Below, in pieces: positions 1-13,221 of a stretch of 64,000 nucleotides of DNA. A program made the translations under genes and the position numbers. Under the pieces are notes generated by a model. The model ran no database searches and had not been told where the DNA came from. It was given only the letters and a program-made list of their open reading frames with translations. Positions within the stretch are counted from its first letter, which is position 1. Every line of letters begins with the position of its first letter. The stretch is from contig JACDQD010000003.1 in the NCBI GenBank assembly GCA_019843655.1, positions 3,350,925 through 3,414,924 on the forward strand, written 5' to 3'. This DNA is from Lethocerus indicus (taxonomy: Eukaryota > Arthropoda > Insecta > Hemiptera > Belostomatidae).

Positions 1-1896
1 GTGTATATGTTGTGTCGGGTATTATCCGCGGCCAAACTAACCTAATAGATATCATAAATTGAACTGGATTAGTGGAACCTATGTCCAAACCATGTTATTC
101 AGTATCTAATATTAGGCTTCAATTTTCTCCGTGTATATTTTTACTGTCTGACCGGTGAAAACTAGTCACTTTCATGATGAAATTTGTGTTCCACTATAAA
201 GTCTTGGACGCTAGTGTCTTAAACCTCTAGAGGTGTTTAAGCTCCTCGGTAGGTTGCCACCGGTGGGACATTGCCTCAGGAGGCAATCGGGGTCTGATTT
301 TAGCGACGGGACAGGCCTCATGGAGGTGAGTAATTAATAGCGTTAGCCGGGTTCCCTTCTGGGCAATACAACATTGCCAATTATGTTGCCCTTTATCGGC
401 CCCTGTATCGATCCCGTCAGGCCTCCGCTGATATATTATTGTTATCCCAGAGAAACACGGATTATAGACGCGATTCATAGACCGATAGGTGCAATTCGTG
501 ACGTAACGCCGGTCACGTGATGTATGACCCCGCGTTTTGCACACCCTGTCGTTGGCCCTGCGTCCTTCAATTTGAAATCCCGCCGCATCTCTCGCCCTAT
601 CTAGAATTGAATTCCCTTTGTCAGATCCTAAATTAAAATGATTTCTCTACGTCCGGATCAATAGTACGATGCTTGGGAAAAGAGTGAAATTCCAAATGGT
701 CTATACATCAATATCAATGCTCAACTTTCAGACCACATTATACAAAAAATTATGATGGATTGGCCCTATATATAGGCTAGAAAACATACATGGAGATAAA
801 TAGCGCTGATGTGTATTTTGCATTAAGGTATTTGTTTGGGAGTAAAAGGTTCGAAAACAACACCGTTGCGATTTTTATCCTCTTGAGTGTCTTGAAATGC
901 GGGTGACACCATTTTTTCTCTCTGCGGTCTTGTAAGGGCAATCTGTACTTTGGATATGACTTGTTTCTTGGAAAAAATGTTTAAGTGAAATAAGATTTTC
1001 TCCGTGGAGGGCCGTTATCGCTGTCGCTCGGCTATATGAAAGCGTTTCGTGTCCATCACAGGTATATTATTACTTGGAGTAGAACTCATAGGGAGGATTC
1101 TGATCAGATATTTCCATCAATTACCGATTCCTGCGCCGACCCCCGCCCCCAGGCTCATCCCCCGGCGGCCCAACCACCCTCGTGTCGGTGACAGGGGCAG
1201 AAAACGTCCCTTTAGATTCCCGCCGATTAACTCCCCTACTTCTCGACCACCCTCCACCGCGGGGATCCTTTTTTGCCCCCGTGCTCTCTTCCCCCACATT
1301 TTTTTCGTTATCTCTCGCGTTTATCTTCTTTAATATCGCCGACAGAAATAACTTACTTGGTAAATCCAGCGTCGTTTAGTAATATCGCCGGGGTGGGAAC
1401 AACCCCCCTATGATGTACTGGCAACTTCCGTATGTGCGATGGCGATCGCAGTTGCATTTTCTGCTAGTTCTTGTATTCCACGTAGAGAGTGATACTACAA
1501 ACAGGACGGAGGGGTGATCGTAGGCTGCCTTAAAAAACGCATTTCCCATTACATCTCTCACCTTTATTAAAATATCGACCCTCCCCCTCTTTAATAAACT
1601 GTACGTGTTTTATTGTCGCGTCATCCATTGCGATATTCGGGTTAGGCTAAAGGCCTCGCGTTTGTGAGGATTTACACTGGTAGCGTGGTAGGTGGTGTGA
1701 TACTTCATATGTCACGGCGGTGTTGTAGCGATGAATTAATTTACCCGGCTTTAGTTTAAAGCTTGATAGATTGGGCGCAAATCCTTACTTAGTTAAGTGA
1801 ATGGTCGGGTTGGGGGGCTCGGGGGAAAGGGCTGTATGCCGCCTTCTGATTAATTCAAAATTTAATGGGCTCAGTGCCCATTCAGCCGGCCACGTT

Positions 1897-1972
1897 GGGC
1901 CCATTGTCGTTCTGAAGGGCCGCCCTCGGGCCCTTTTGCCCCCGGCCCTTCAAGAACGTCTCGGCTGGGACC
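1897..1972. repeat. Long imperfect hairpin, precursor-microRNA-like
   Basis: GTCGTTCTGAAGGGCC (1906-1921) pairs with GGCCCTTCAAGAACGTC (1944-1960) with one bulge and one mismatch. GGGCCCA (1897-1903) pairs with TGGGACC (1966-1972) with one mismatch after a small internal loop. The result is about 22 paired bases around a 22-nt GC-rich loop. Size and shape are compatible with a microRNA precursor, but GC-rich DNA yields such hairpins by chance, and transcription cannot be judged here. Confidence 0.4.
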
Positions 1973-2865
1973 GGATTTTTTTTTGATTAATTCCATTCTG
2001 TTCGGTCTGTTCTAACCTAGGCTTTGAGCTAAGGCCGCTCATTAATCCTGATTGCTCGGGGTTTCAGAACCGTGTATTTAAAGATGTCAAGCGGAGTGTG
2101 TATTCGAGTTCTGCGTGGCGAAATTAATAGTTTATCTATGAAATGAAGCAGAAAATATTCGCCTATTCGAGAATTGCAGCTTAAAATAGCGACTGCGTGG
2201 ACGGATTCAAAAATATTTCTTTGAACATTGTCATTGTCTGATAAGCCCAAAATGCTGGACAGACGTTTCTTTAATATATGACTGCAAATAAATCCACGTT
2301 TTTCAAATTTCTCAACGCTGCTGCAAGATATCCAAAAACGATTTACAGATAAACCAGAAACATTTCCGGATCTTTGGAACTAATGAAGTCTTTGTAATCA
2401 TTCTTTTCGGAAAGGTGGCACCTTAAAACTATGAGGCAAATCAAAATATTGAGGGGAACCAGGAATACAACGGTTGGGGGAAACGAATACGTCCCCTGTA
2501 AGGAAATTATTGTCCTTGAAAATAGCAAATCACTTCTCCATAAACTTCGCTGCAGGTTCGATTTTAATAAACCCGCAATAATGTTGGAACAGTCAGACGC
2601 GAGGGTGCCACATTTTTCCCATTTCCCGGCCATTAAACCAATCGAGTTCCGATGATATTTTACAGCCACTATGCGGAAACTGCCCCCGCCGCCATTTGTC
2701 CGCCCCCCTCCCTCTTTCTCCGGGCCGCCTTTAACGGGGCTTGAAATTCGTTTCCACCCCCCGGACCGACACAAAATATCGGCGGATCCTCGCGGAATTA
2801 CGGATTTAAAGCCGGAATAAAAACGGGGCTCCGGCCAGATAAACTATTCTGAACGATAAAACTCT

Positions 2866-2888
2866 CTTCTTCTTCTTCTTCTTCTTCT
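2866..2888. repeat. (CTT)n microsatellite
   Basis: About 7.7 uninterrupted CTT units at the edge of a GC-rich island. Confidence 0.9.
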
Positions 2889-5800
2889 GCTACTTCCACT
2901 TCCTTCTTCGGTTTCCAATAAAACACACGGGAAGACGAAGTGGAAATTTATTCTGTGACGGTGGGGGTGGGAGCCCTGGGGAATCACCGACCCCCCACCG
3001 CCCCCGACCCCGGCTCGCCCTCGCAGGCCTCCGACCCTACTAAGATAAGCACTTAACCAATCGTAGAGGACATTGTCGCCGAAACCCAATTTGGCTCGTT
3101 TCGGGCCAAGGGCGAAACCGAAGGGCGTCGGACAATAAGAAAGTTCTCGGGCTATTGAAATCGGGGCTTTCCGCCCCCTCCCCACCCCCGTTCAATTGGA
3201 TTTCGCTCGATTGGGCTCCGGGAGAAGGATTTCTTGTAATTTTTATTACGTTGAATGCAGCCTCTGTCAATTGTCCCTGGAGAACAGTTTATGGTCAGCC
3301 CGAATTAGTGGGACACATTAGTGAGTTCGCGTCGAGCTAATTATAATATACGGGGCCGGTGTCAATGATACCTTTCAATATCCAACGGAGTGTTATTTAT
3401 GAAATTGGTTCATCAGTTTCAACCGCAGGAACATCATTATTTGGAAAATTATTATCCTTATTCAAAAATCCAGTTTATTGGACCGAAATAAGAAAATTCG
3501 TACTCCAGTAATCCAGATATGAATTCTTGTATCTGGTCACCCCATTTTCCCTATTATAACTAGTTTTTTCTAACGGTAATGCCTACGAACAATAATTGTA
3601 TTGTATTGTGGGGGTTGTAAATGAAATTTTCCGTTCATTGCTTTCCAGCATTCGACCACAGTTCCTTATAGTTCACACAGTAATTTAATTAGGTTGTATA
3701 TTACGTTAAGAAATAATTAATTTCGAGTTATCCAGGCAACTTATTTGCCATTGGTATAATTTCTAATCGTGGATTCACTTCCCCCCCCCCGGAAACCTGG
3801 ATGTCCAATGTTGGATTTTCCGTTTGTGACTAAGTAATTCGGTCGTCGGCTCTAACCGGCGGATTGAATTCGTGTCGGGTATATTGGTTTTAGCTGGACG
3901 AGGGTGAGGGGGAGGCCTCCTCCTCCTCTTCCTCCTCCTCCTCCATCCCGCTGTGCCGGGGGGGGGAAGCCACAATTTATAATCCGAAGAGGGATCGAGT
4001 GCACCTGACCTCGGGCCTGGGCAGCTGTGTAGTACACAGACCGGTCTATTTCTAGACGGGTTTTGGCCGGCGCCCAACCGCTCAACTAAATCTATTTTAT
4101 CTGGAAAACCAATCGAAAACGGCGAACGGCCGAAATGACCCGTAAAAAGCCGGGGGGGCGGTATCAACTGCAGGCGTCGGTCGGCACCGCCTTATCGCTC
4201 TCATGCCCGATTCCGCTCTGTTTATTTTTAAAGTCACCGAATTAACATTACCACCTTTACTACATTACTCCTAGTGTACATTTACATTGAGATATTTTTT
4301 ATAGTAGCTTTTAAAATATCATCGCTCTTCCGTAATTCAACATCGCACATAAGACAGAATGTGTTTCATCGCCCACAGACAAACTAGGTGGACGGAGGTT
4401 AAAAAATTGCAAGGATTTAATATCATTCTTGACGAATAACGAAATGTTTTGTATTTAATTTTGTTTTAAATGCGGCACGACCTCCTGCAATCAGTATAAT
4501 TTTACGCGAAATTCGCATTGAAACTCAATTTTGATGTAAAATTCCACGAATAAATTGTCCGCGAACTTTTTAACAGATTCTAACTTTCGGGTAACTGCAA
4601 CGTACTTAATGGGCGTACGCGTAATTTATGTACGCCGGATGTACATATCGAGTTTGGTAATAACTCTAAAAGCGATTCTTGATTGTCTGAGGAGGCCCCA
4701 TCTGATTTATACCCTGGGTCGGTGTACCCACATCCGTCTCTTCCCCTTCATCCTCCCTCTCTCCCTTCTTCTTTCTCCTTCCCCCTGCCTATCTCTTTCT
4801 CAAATTAAATTACTGCCCGGTTCGCGATATACCTTTGTTCGCGGCGAGGGCGACTCCTTGGAGAAATCAGCTTGAAAACCTTCCTGGAGATAGAGAGAGA
4901 TAGTGAGTGAGGGGGGTGGGGTGGAGGGTAAATCCTGAATGGGGCAAAGAGTGGCCCCACCGTTTTCAATTCTTCTTATTCCTGCGATGTTGCCGAGGAT
5001 TAAGTGAATTTGAATTATTTATCGAAGGACGGTAAGATATGGGGGTCGTGGGGAACCGCAAAGGAACATCGGGTGAGTTGGAATGCTCCCCGAATTACGG
5101 ATGTTGGTAGTCCATCCTCTTATTCGTCTAATTTGAGGAACATTTTTCCTCGAACTATGCGGAAAATAAACGAATGATTTTCAAATACGAAAAAACGGAA
5201 AATTTTTCACGGAAAGCCAGAGAAGAATACAATTTGTCGATCAAAATTAGGGTATAGTAATTGCCGGTAGCAGTCGGCAACCGGAGGGGAGGGGTAGCTC
5301 CAATCCCTATTAACCGGCCCCTCTAATCGAAATGACTTTTCTACACCCCCGCCGTTTATGCCCCATAAAGTGTCGACACATTCTAACCGCAGAGACCGTG
5401 TTTTCCGCTTTCTCCAACCACCGACAGTTTGTCCCGTTGTTGCCCCAAGTAAAGGGGCTTTTCCTTGAGAAAATCCGAATTTAAAGTAATTGTCTATTTT
5501 TTTTTTAAATCGTGTTTCCCGCAGAATCTACCAACTGTTTTTCCCCCCGAGGGATCTTCCAACTTGTTCGAGACGGCCGATCGAAAATAGTTTCCTATTT
5601 ATTAAGTAACATTACCCGAATATCGGGAACATTATAGTAGGGCTGCGGGTGGCCGCGGAAATTGTATAGAAAGTGGATTCTCGTCGGAATTGGATTAACT
5701 GAATTTTCTGCCGGCTCCTCTCTGGCTGGTTCCGAGATATTTTCTATGCAAAGTAAATTAGACCCGATGAAAATATAAATATCCGTAGATTCGAAGAATA

Positions 5801-6717
5801 AACGTTTCTATACGTTTCAACTGTTCGGAAATGATTCCAGATAAATTCTAATTTCAAGCAGAATTTTAAGGTTTTACGAAGTAAGATAATCTCATAACTG
5901 TATACCATCACTATTCAGATTGTGTATCGAACAAATATCAAATCGAAGCGTCGAAATCGATCCAAATTGGTGGAAAGTTTCCAACAACAGAGATCACATT
6001 AAATATATTATATCAAAATCAGTTCCTGTATTCTGATGTTTGTCAATAAAACTGCAGCATTTTTAGATAAATTCTAATTATTTATTATTATTTTTACGAA
6101 GTACGAGGCCGCAATAATATTTTAACATATTTTGGAGGCCAAAATTATTTTCGGATATTTGGAATCGTTATTAATACGTCTTATCTCTCTTTGCCGTCAA
6201 TTGACAGTGAAGAATTAATAAATAATAATCTAGATTTCATTGTCCAGGCAATTGGTATTCTTACCCAAATGTTATAAATCTGGTGCATGCATGTATCATA
6301 TATCTGACAGTCATATTTCCCGTCATTCATATTGTAGGAATAATCTTAAATGCAATGCACACTTGTCACCGTTTCATCATACTTAAACCTTTCTATAAAG
6401 GCGACTATCACTAGTCGGGCTCCCCCGGGTGGTTTAGTTTGAAACCAAAATATTCCTTCCAATTTGCATAGAGCCGCTGGTCGCGGTTAAAAGCACATTA
6501 ACGTTGACGGACTGTCTTCTGCGTGTCAGTCTCAAGAACCTGTTCGAAGACTCTGGTATTTTTAGAAATTTACACACGTGTCCCCCACCGATTCTCGTCC
6601 GGTCCACAAACTGGGCTCTGGAAAAAAAATTTTAAACGTTATTTTAGACTGTAGAACGAATTTGAACTACCCAGCGAGACCGTACATCTTATAAGAAAAA
6701 AAATGAGTTTAACATAC

Positions 6718-7230
6718 CTGTTTTGTGGCCCGCGAGTGGTTGGAATACCACACCAATAATTTTGCTAGACCGGTTTTGTCTGCTCGCCATCGTCAATAGC
6801 GGTGTTAGTCTCTTTTGGCACTTTGGATGTTTTTCGGGCATCCTCACTGCACTGTCACTTGTACTTTTAAATAATGCATTAAACTAAATCATTTAATAAT
6901 CATCTACTAAGGTCAGTTATAATATATTTTAATATTTGAGTTATTTTTAATTGTGTATTCAGTTCAATGCGCTACGCAGTTTCAATGGTACGGCGCACCT
7001 GATACTAGCCCTCAACAAAGGTATGTCTTACAGTTTAGTATTAGCGCCTTACAGTACAAGTGACAGTGACAGTGCAGTGAGGATGCCCAAATAACATCCA
7101 AAGTACCAAAAGTGACCAACACCGCTACTGAAGATGGCCGAAACCGGTCTAGCAAAAGACCAAACCAGCCAGAGGAGACAGTAACACACGAAATCTACGT
7201 TATTCCAACCCCTCGCAGACCACAAAACAG
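6718..7230. mobile_element. Foldback/MITE family copy 1, with long terminal inverted repeats
   Basis: Left and right arms are inverted complements. The left arm reads CTGTTTTGTGGCCCGCGAG, then TTGCTAGACCGGTTTTG, then GCGGTGTTAGTC, GGCACTTTGGATG and CATCCTCACTGCACTGTCAC. The right arm, from about 7050, repeats these in reverse complement. The centre (about 6880-7050) is not palindromic and matches the centres of the copies at 40507 and 53768. There is no transposase frame; the 89-residue frame over the right arm is chance. The outermost arm segments (6718-6752 and 7196-7230) pair with each other but are not shared with the other copies. The class II MITE/foldback call is inference from the structure. 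Confidence 0.75.
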
Positions 7231-7649
7231 TTATTTTCGCATTCATTTTCTTGACAACTTATTCGCCAAGGGTTTTGGGCCAATCTCCCACAACTCCCAC
7301 TCGTCTTCGTCGCTAAGACCGATTCTGCCGACGACCGCCCCATCGTGGACGATGAGTCCTTCCAATTGCGGCCACCCGTAGTGTTCCCCTGTTGGCCATC
7401 AATCGTGCAGTGTCAAGTACAACTGAGGTGTCAATCAATAGTAATGTCCCGAGTCTGTTAAACCTCCCTATCAATCGGACGGACGGCAAATGCCTGCCCA
7501 CGTCTACAGCGGCCATTGTGGACGGCAGACGATTAAATAATTTAAGGAGCCAACATTTAGACAGTTATAGACACTAATAGATTATTAATTCGATTATAGG
7601 GAAATATTTTGTCATTAATACTGGATACATCCTCTCGCGAGAAACGAAA

Positions 7650-7711
7650 CAGCCGCTACTGAAGATAGCGAACAGCAGGAACCGGCCTAGCAAAAGATCA
7701 AACTAGCTACC
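7650..7711. repeat. Foldback/MITE family remnant (right-arm tip)
   Basis: The sequence contains CCGCTACTGAAGATAGCGAA and then AACCGGCCTAGCAAAAGATC. It corresponds to the right-arm segment of copy 1, about 420 bp upstream, in the same orientation. Only this arm segment is present. It is either a truncated independent insertion or a partial local duplication. Confidence 0.6.
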
Positions 7712-10596
7712 AGTATTTAATTGATTACTTTCTGAACGAATCTTTCGATTATATGAGATTTCGTATAGTCGTGAAAATATCCATTATAACTCCAGTTGCG
7801 GCACTATTTTAAATCCAAGAGTCTACTCCCATCCGATACGCCCTTGGGTCATATTGTGAACGCTATAAACGGTCGACTTTGTAAAAAATAAAGGTCAATT
7901 GGCTGGGAATGAGTGTCGGTTTACGGTCGGGCCCATTAAGTCCCAGTTCCCGGGGGAGATTTCCCCTGTCGGGAAACGATCGAGGAAAGGATTTTTATCG
8001 TCGGATTGATCTAAATTGGGCGATATATTTGGGATATACGGGGCCGACTTACAGGCCGTCCCTTCTTTCCGCCTTAAAATTTTATTTCCGATATTCCCGG
8101 GGCCCCTTTCACGACGTCATCATAACTCCGACATACCCTCCTCCTCCCCCTGTAACCCGTTACGCCGTGGCATCTTCCACCGCCGGCGCCGTTTTGAGGG
8201 CCCGGATTTAAGCGATTGATGAAGCATTACGGCTAAGTAATATCCTGCCATCATCCGAGCTCAAGAATGACTTTCCCGTTTATATAGATGCGTTTATGTT
8301 CATCCTTCTTATTTTTTTTCCTTCACGGGCGAGTTAACATTTTTTGTGACAATACTTGCCTTAACTGAGCGATACGATAGTAAGATATAATTAATATATT
8401 ACAGTAAACTGGTTCCACTCATTCGTTTCAAATTCCGTCGCACGCATCCAGTTTTATAACCACTGGAATACAAACATTCAGTTCAAAACACTGAATTATC
8501 GACTCTAAATTAACACTAGAAGTGAATACTAATAGAAACTGGCATAGTTTTATAATCGGGATGCGTACATGTAAACTTTTGGTTGCCCATTTAAATGAAA
8601 ATAAATACGGCAGGCGAAAATGTGGAATTTTCAGATCCATAATTTACTTTTTTCATTTGGCTCCAAGCTCTGTATACAGTGTTGGGGGATATTGTTCTTG
8701 ATTCCGCCATTGTGCTAATATACATTACTTAGAATTTTCTCCTCTGTTCCCGCGGGGAGTTTGGTGGGGGTGGTAGGGTGTAGGCGCCTGCCCTGAGTTG
8801 GGATTAGGCTGAAATACAACTCAAGAACATCCCTTAGACCTTCCGCCCCTTAAATATGGAATGGCCGCCGCGTTCCCACACGCACACAATAATCCGGGAT
8901 GTAAATTATTGGATATTATCTTCGGATTTATCTGTGTATTCCTGCCGCACTTGTTAAAACTTGTTAAAGTGTAAGGGATGCTTCCACAATTCTTCTAAAA
9001 ATGATGAACCCCCCCTCTCTTCCTTCTTCGCTTATCCGTGATAGATCTATTGGATACGATTCACTATGTATCTAACATAACTATATGGTAAATAAATTTC
9101 GTGAATAAAACTTAGCCTTGGGGTTGTAGAATCCCCATACGCCGGTTCAATCCTGGTATCTTGGATCAGACAAGATTTCACAAAGATGATTGAGTAGAAC
9201 TAAATATTGAGATATCGCGCTTGATTAAATATTATTTTTATAGAAGTTATTGAAACGAAAGCGATTAAGGATTAGACCTTTGGCGGCGTTGTGTGTACAT
9301 CGAACACCACATTCGGGGTTTTCGGACATATCGTGTGTTGTCGATGTAGGGACGAATGTAGGGGTTGCTTCTGAGACACTGTGCATTGTGTTGTCCCCTT
9401 GGAAAATGGGGACGGTATGAATTATTAAATACCCGCCGTGAGTTGTGTACCACCGACTCGCGGGCTGTCTCGGTACCGCCCCGTAGAAATGGCCGTGAAC
9501 GCAGCCACAACAACACTGTGCCGTTTTCGTGTTGTCACTTCGTTGAATTTCGGCGACGTCTCCTAAGAAGTCCTATGTAGAAAAAAAATAATGACGGGTT
9601 TATTTTCCGAATTTCGGAACGTGTCTCTTCGTTTTTGTACAGTCGATTCAAGTAAATGGGACCCCGCAGGGTATTTTTCTATATTTAACTTCCTCTTCGT
9701 CGTGAGCTCATTGTTGTTGCCGTTTTCCTTCCCGTGAAAATTCATAGAAGATACTTTTCCTCGTTCCCTATTCCTGGAGGCGTATAATGTCCGACCGGTA
9801 CAACTTATGCTAGGTAAGAAGGATTCAAATCCGCTTCAGCCTTGTTCGATTTTCAAATTTATACAGCGATTATTAATTTTTGATACCCTATTGGGCGACA
9901 CCAGACCTGTTAGTAGGAAAAGTTATTAGTTTGAAAGGTCGAAATTAGTAGTCGATTGGAAGAATGTACAAGGAGGTAGTTAGTAACTTGTAGTGCGGGA
10001 TACGACGTCTTTTATTGGGGTTGAAGATCCGGGCAATCGATGGGAAGTGGCGTTGAATTTAGATAGCGGCGTCGGACAGGAGCCAGCCCTGCGTTCGGGT
10101 CGTGGGAAGGCCATCGGTTCGGTTATGGGACGGAAGTAATTGTTAGACGATACGGGGAAGTGCCACCTGAATGGCCGCCGACATCTGGGCCACCGAACCA
10201 GTTCGTTACATATTCAAACCCAATAACAGCGGGTGCCGGGTTTAGCGACGCTAAACGCTTTCCCCTCCTCCCCCCCCCCGTCACCAACGACCGAATAAAG
10301 AATCGGCGCGGTAGTTTTCAATTCCATTAAGGGGGGTTTTCCCGTCGAAACGGGCAATCGAGTTAACGTGGCTACGCCGTTTCGGTTATGCCGATAACCG
10401 ACCGCCGGTATGGGCACACTCTTATCTTTACTCTGTGAAATTAAATTTCCGACGAAACTTTAGACCCCAACGTTGCCAGAATTAAACCGTAAGTGTTCCG
10501 TATAATTTAATTATAGCTGTCTATTAATTTTTACAATTATCTTTAGAACCTGAGAAATGTAAATTTCAGTTTTCGGTTCCATCCCCCACGTCTTGT

Positions 10597-11060
10597 TCAA
10601 AGTTCACCGGGTTCTTTGTTGACCGCATTGTCCAGTTCAGTGACGGATAATGTCATGGGGGTTGAATTCTGGGATGGGTGGCCGCTATCGTGGGATTGTT
10701 TCGGCGGTATGTTGACAATTCGGCCCAGTATTCCGCGGTATATTTCCACTTGTCTAAGTTGGACCGCGGGGGGTGCAGCGTCAGCGCCGGGGGGGCGGCA
10801 CAATACCCGCCCCCAGATATCGCCGAACGATCCACTAATTGTCGCCAGCATTGTCGAGCCCCCGCCCGCCCGTCCCCCCATTAAACGCCCATTATTCGCC
10901 AAACGGCGTATTGCCCGTCCCACCGGTCTACCCAGGAGTCGGTTGTTGTCGACTGCACAAAAGACATTAATTAAAATGATTCCTCGTTTAGCCGTATTGT
11001 GCCGTGCGTTTCTACCCCCCCATCCCAAAACAACCCCTCAGCCTACGGTTAATTAGTCCG
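10597..11060. other. GC-rich intronic island with open frames on both strands
   Basis: Frames of about 145 residues are open over the same interval on both strands. Neither shows a domain, codon bias or homology I recognise, and the low stop density follows from high GC. Other islands of this kind lie at about 2680-3060, 18600-19010, 27000-27330, 33240-33740, 42220-42600, 44390-44640 and 60270-60740. A CpG-rich regulatory role is possible but not shown. Confidence 0.4.
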
Positions 11061-13139
11061 TGTGTACTCTCGGACCCCCGACTAACCAACCCCCACCCCT
11101 TTTCGCCCTAATAACCGGCTCAAAATGAGACCCTCCCCTTATTGTGCAGGCTTATTAGGCGAAACCGCTGCACCGGCGGAATCTTATTCTCGCTCATTAA
11201 GCGGCGCCCTTATTATTTTTCCGCCTTGAATTAAAGAGAGTGGACGGAATAAAAATCATATTTTCGTATCCCGTTAATAAACAGCCTCCGCATCCCATTA
11301 CAGCCGTCTGAATTCAACGGAGAGTCATTTCATTTCCATACTCCGAGTCCTTTAATTAATCTCGTGTAACTTTGGAGACATTTAAAACTTACATTGTGAG
11401 TCCGTAATACAAATATGAAGATTGATTTAGGTGATTTTCGTAGAATAGAATACATTGTACGTACTGCACTGTACGATCGTATCAAAATAGTAGACAATCT
11501 GTGAATAAGATTTCGCTCGTCTTAAAGTTGGATTGGATGAGCCCACTCCGAAATTCTGCCCGTTATGCCGTTCAATTAGCCGCGACAGTTTCATCTACAG
11601 CGAGTTCTGGGGACAGAGCGGAGCGGAGCGACAACAAGCGACAATAGATTGAACTCCGGGCCAATTTTCGACGACATCGGTGTGGACTCGAGTGGAAATT
11701 AAAAATTCACAACGGCCCCGCCCCTAATCTCCGGCCATTAAACCCCCTCCCCCACTCCCACGCCGAGGAGAGTTGACAATTTTCGCTTTAAAAGCAGTTA
11801 AGACGAGTTGGTAAAACCGCTTCCCCTTCCAAACCCTAATCGGATGCCCGTCCGCTTCCTCGCTGACGAACTTCCAAGTTCGTCCGCGCCCCCGGGCTGG
11901 AGCTTTATCTAAATTATTGTGCGCGAAAGTAGGCCTAATGCCACAACACCGTAGCGCCGTTTCACTACCTTAATACCCGCTGTAAGTACTTTCTTGAAAG
12001 TATTCAACGAATTCGATAATCCCGGAGGTAGTTTTAGTATTTTACTTTATTTGATCGTTAGCTACGAGAGTAGTGATATTTTAGTTAGCTGCCTTATTAG
12101 CGAATTTTAGATGGGAGTTAAGTGTCTGCGGTCTACCGAATTTTCCTTCATTTAAATGTTTCAAAATTTCGTTCACTCCCTGTAACATTCCTGTTAATTT
12201 ATTCCCTCTCTATAGTCCTCTCAATTACAAGTCGTATATTGATAAACGACAGCTGAAACCGGTTTGTAGAGCTCTAAATTCCTAGCGTTCCTTTCTTGTA
12301 ATCGACGAACGGGCTCCGTGGAGTTGTTCCCTGCAATTCTTTGTTTCACGACCTTAGGGGACCGGCAGTCCAATTAAGGGACAGTCGCCTTATTCAGTAC
12401 GCAGGAGACTCGTGCAATTTTCAACTAACTCAAGACTCCATTGCCCGGCATTATACTGAAACATTAAACAAGAAATGGCGGCGAAAATTATTACTGCCAT
12501 GAAGAGAATTATTATCTTCTTCATATTCTGGTGGAAAATTGTAAACATTTTGTTTACTCTAATAAAAATATGTATAATACTGTGCAGAAGACCGAAAATT
12601 GGTTATTCTGTATTGAATTTTGCTGCGAAAACAACTAAGTTAGTTCCTGGGAACAAAATGTCTCCCTTAAATTGCGTTTTAATTATTCGGATTCATTACA
12701 AGAACAGGGTAAGTCTGGGATCGGTTTAGCCTAGCTATTGTAGTAAACCTCGTAAATTACCCCATCCGGGTTTCACCTGTTATGCTGACCGCGTCATCAA
12801 ATAGGTGTTAAACGGCCCCACCTTTATTAGGCACTAAAACCCGTCCTAGCCAATAATAATTTAGTGTCGGCCGTATGCATTAAGTCACGGAATATGGCGA
12901 TCGGTCAACCGCGTAGAATATGAATGGTCTAGGCAAATAGAATTAGCATTATGAAGATTGAACATCTATCATAGTGGAATTATATTTGTGGAAAGGAAAT
13001 AAGTGATGATTTTTCCAACCCTCTGGACGGTGGCTTTTAGTGTGACTCGTATTTTAATAGTAGACCTAGAAATATTTTCCAGCATTCTTCCATCTTTATG
13101 GCCCTGATTACGCAACTATTAATTCCGGCTATAGACTAT

Positions 13140-13221
13140 GGTTTGGCTTTTTCCTAGACCGGTTTCAGTCCACTGATAGTGCAGGCTGGATCGACCTAAC
13201 AAAAGACAAAACCAGACAGAT
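13140..13221. repeat. Foldback/MITE family, miniature hairpin derivative
   Basis: The left piece (GGTTTGGCTTTTTCCTAGAC, then CGGTTTCAG) and the right piece (GACCTAACAAAAGACAAAAC, then CAGACAG) are imperfect inverted complements of each other. Both resemble the arm tips of the larger copies (GGTCTTTTGCTAGACCGG). The whole interior of the element is missing, leaving an approximately 82-bp hairpin. Confidence 0.5.

Noticed and set aside
9115..9165. B-box-like CCGGTTCAATCCTGG
   Set aside because: No A box at proper spacing and no acceptor stem, so neither a tRNA nor a SINE can be supported.
10597..11056. Overlapping 143- and 146-codon open frames on opposite strands
   Set aside because: Both are products of a GC-rich patch, with no recognisable domain, no splice context and mutual overlap.
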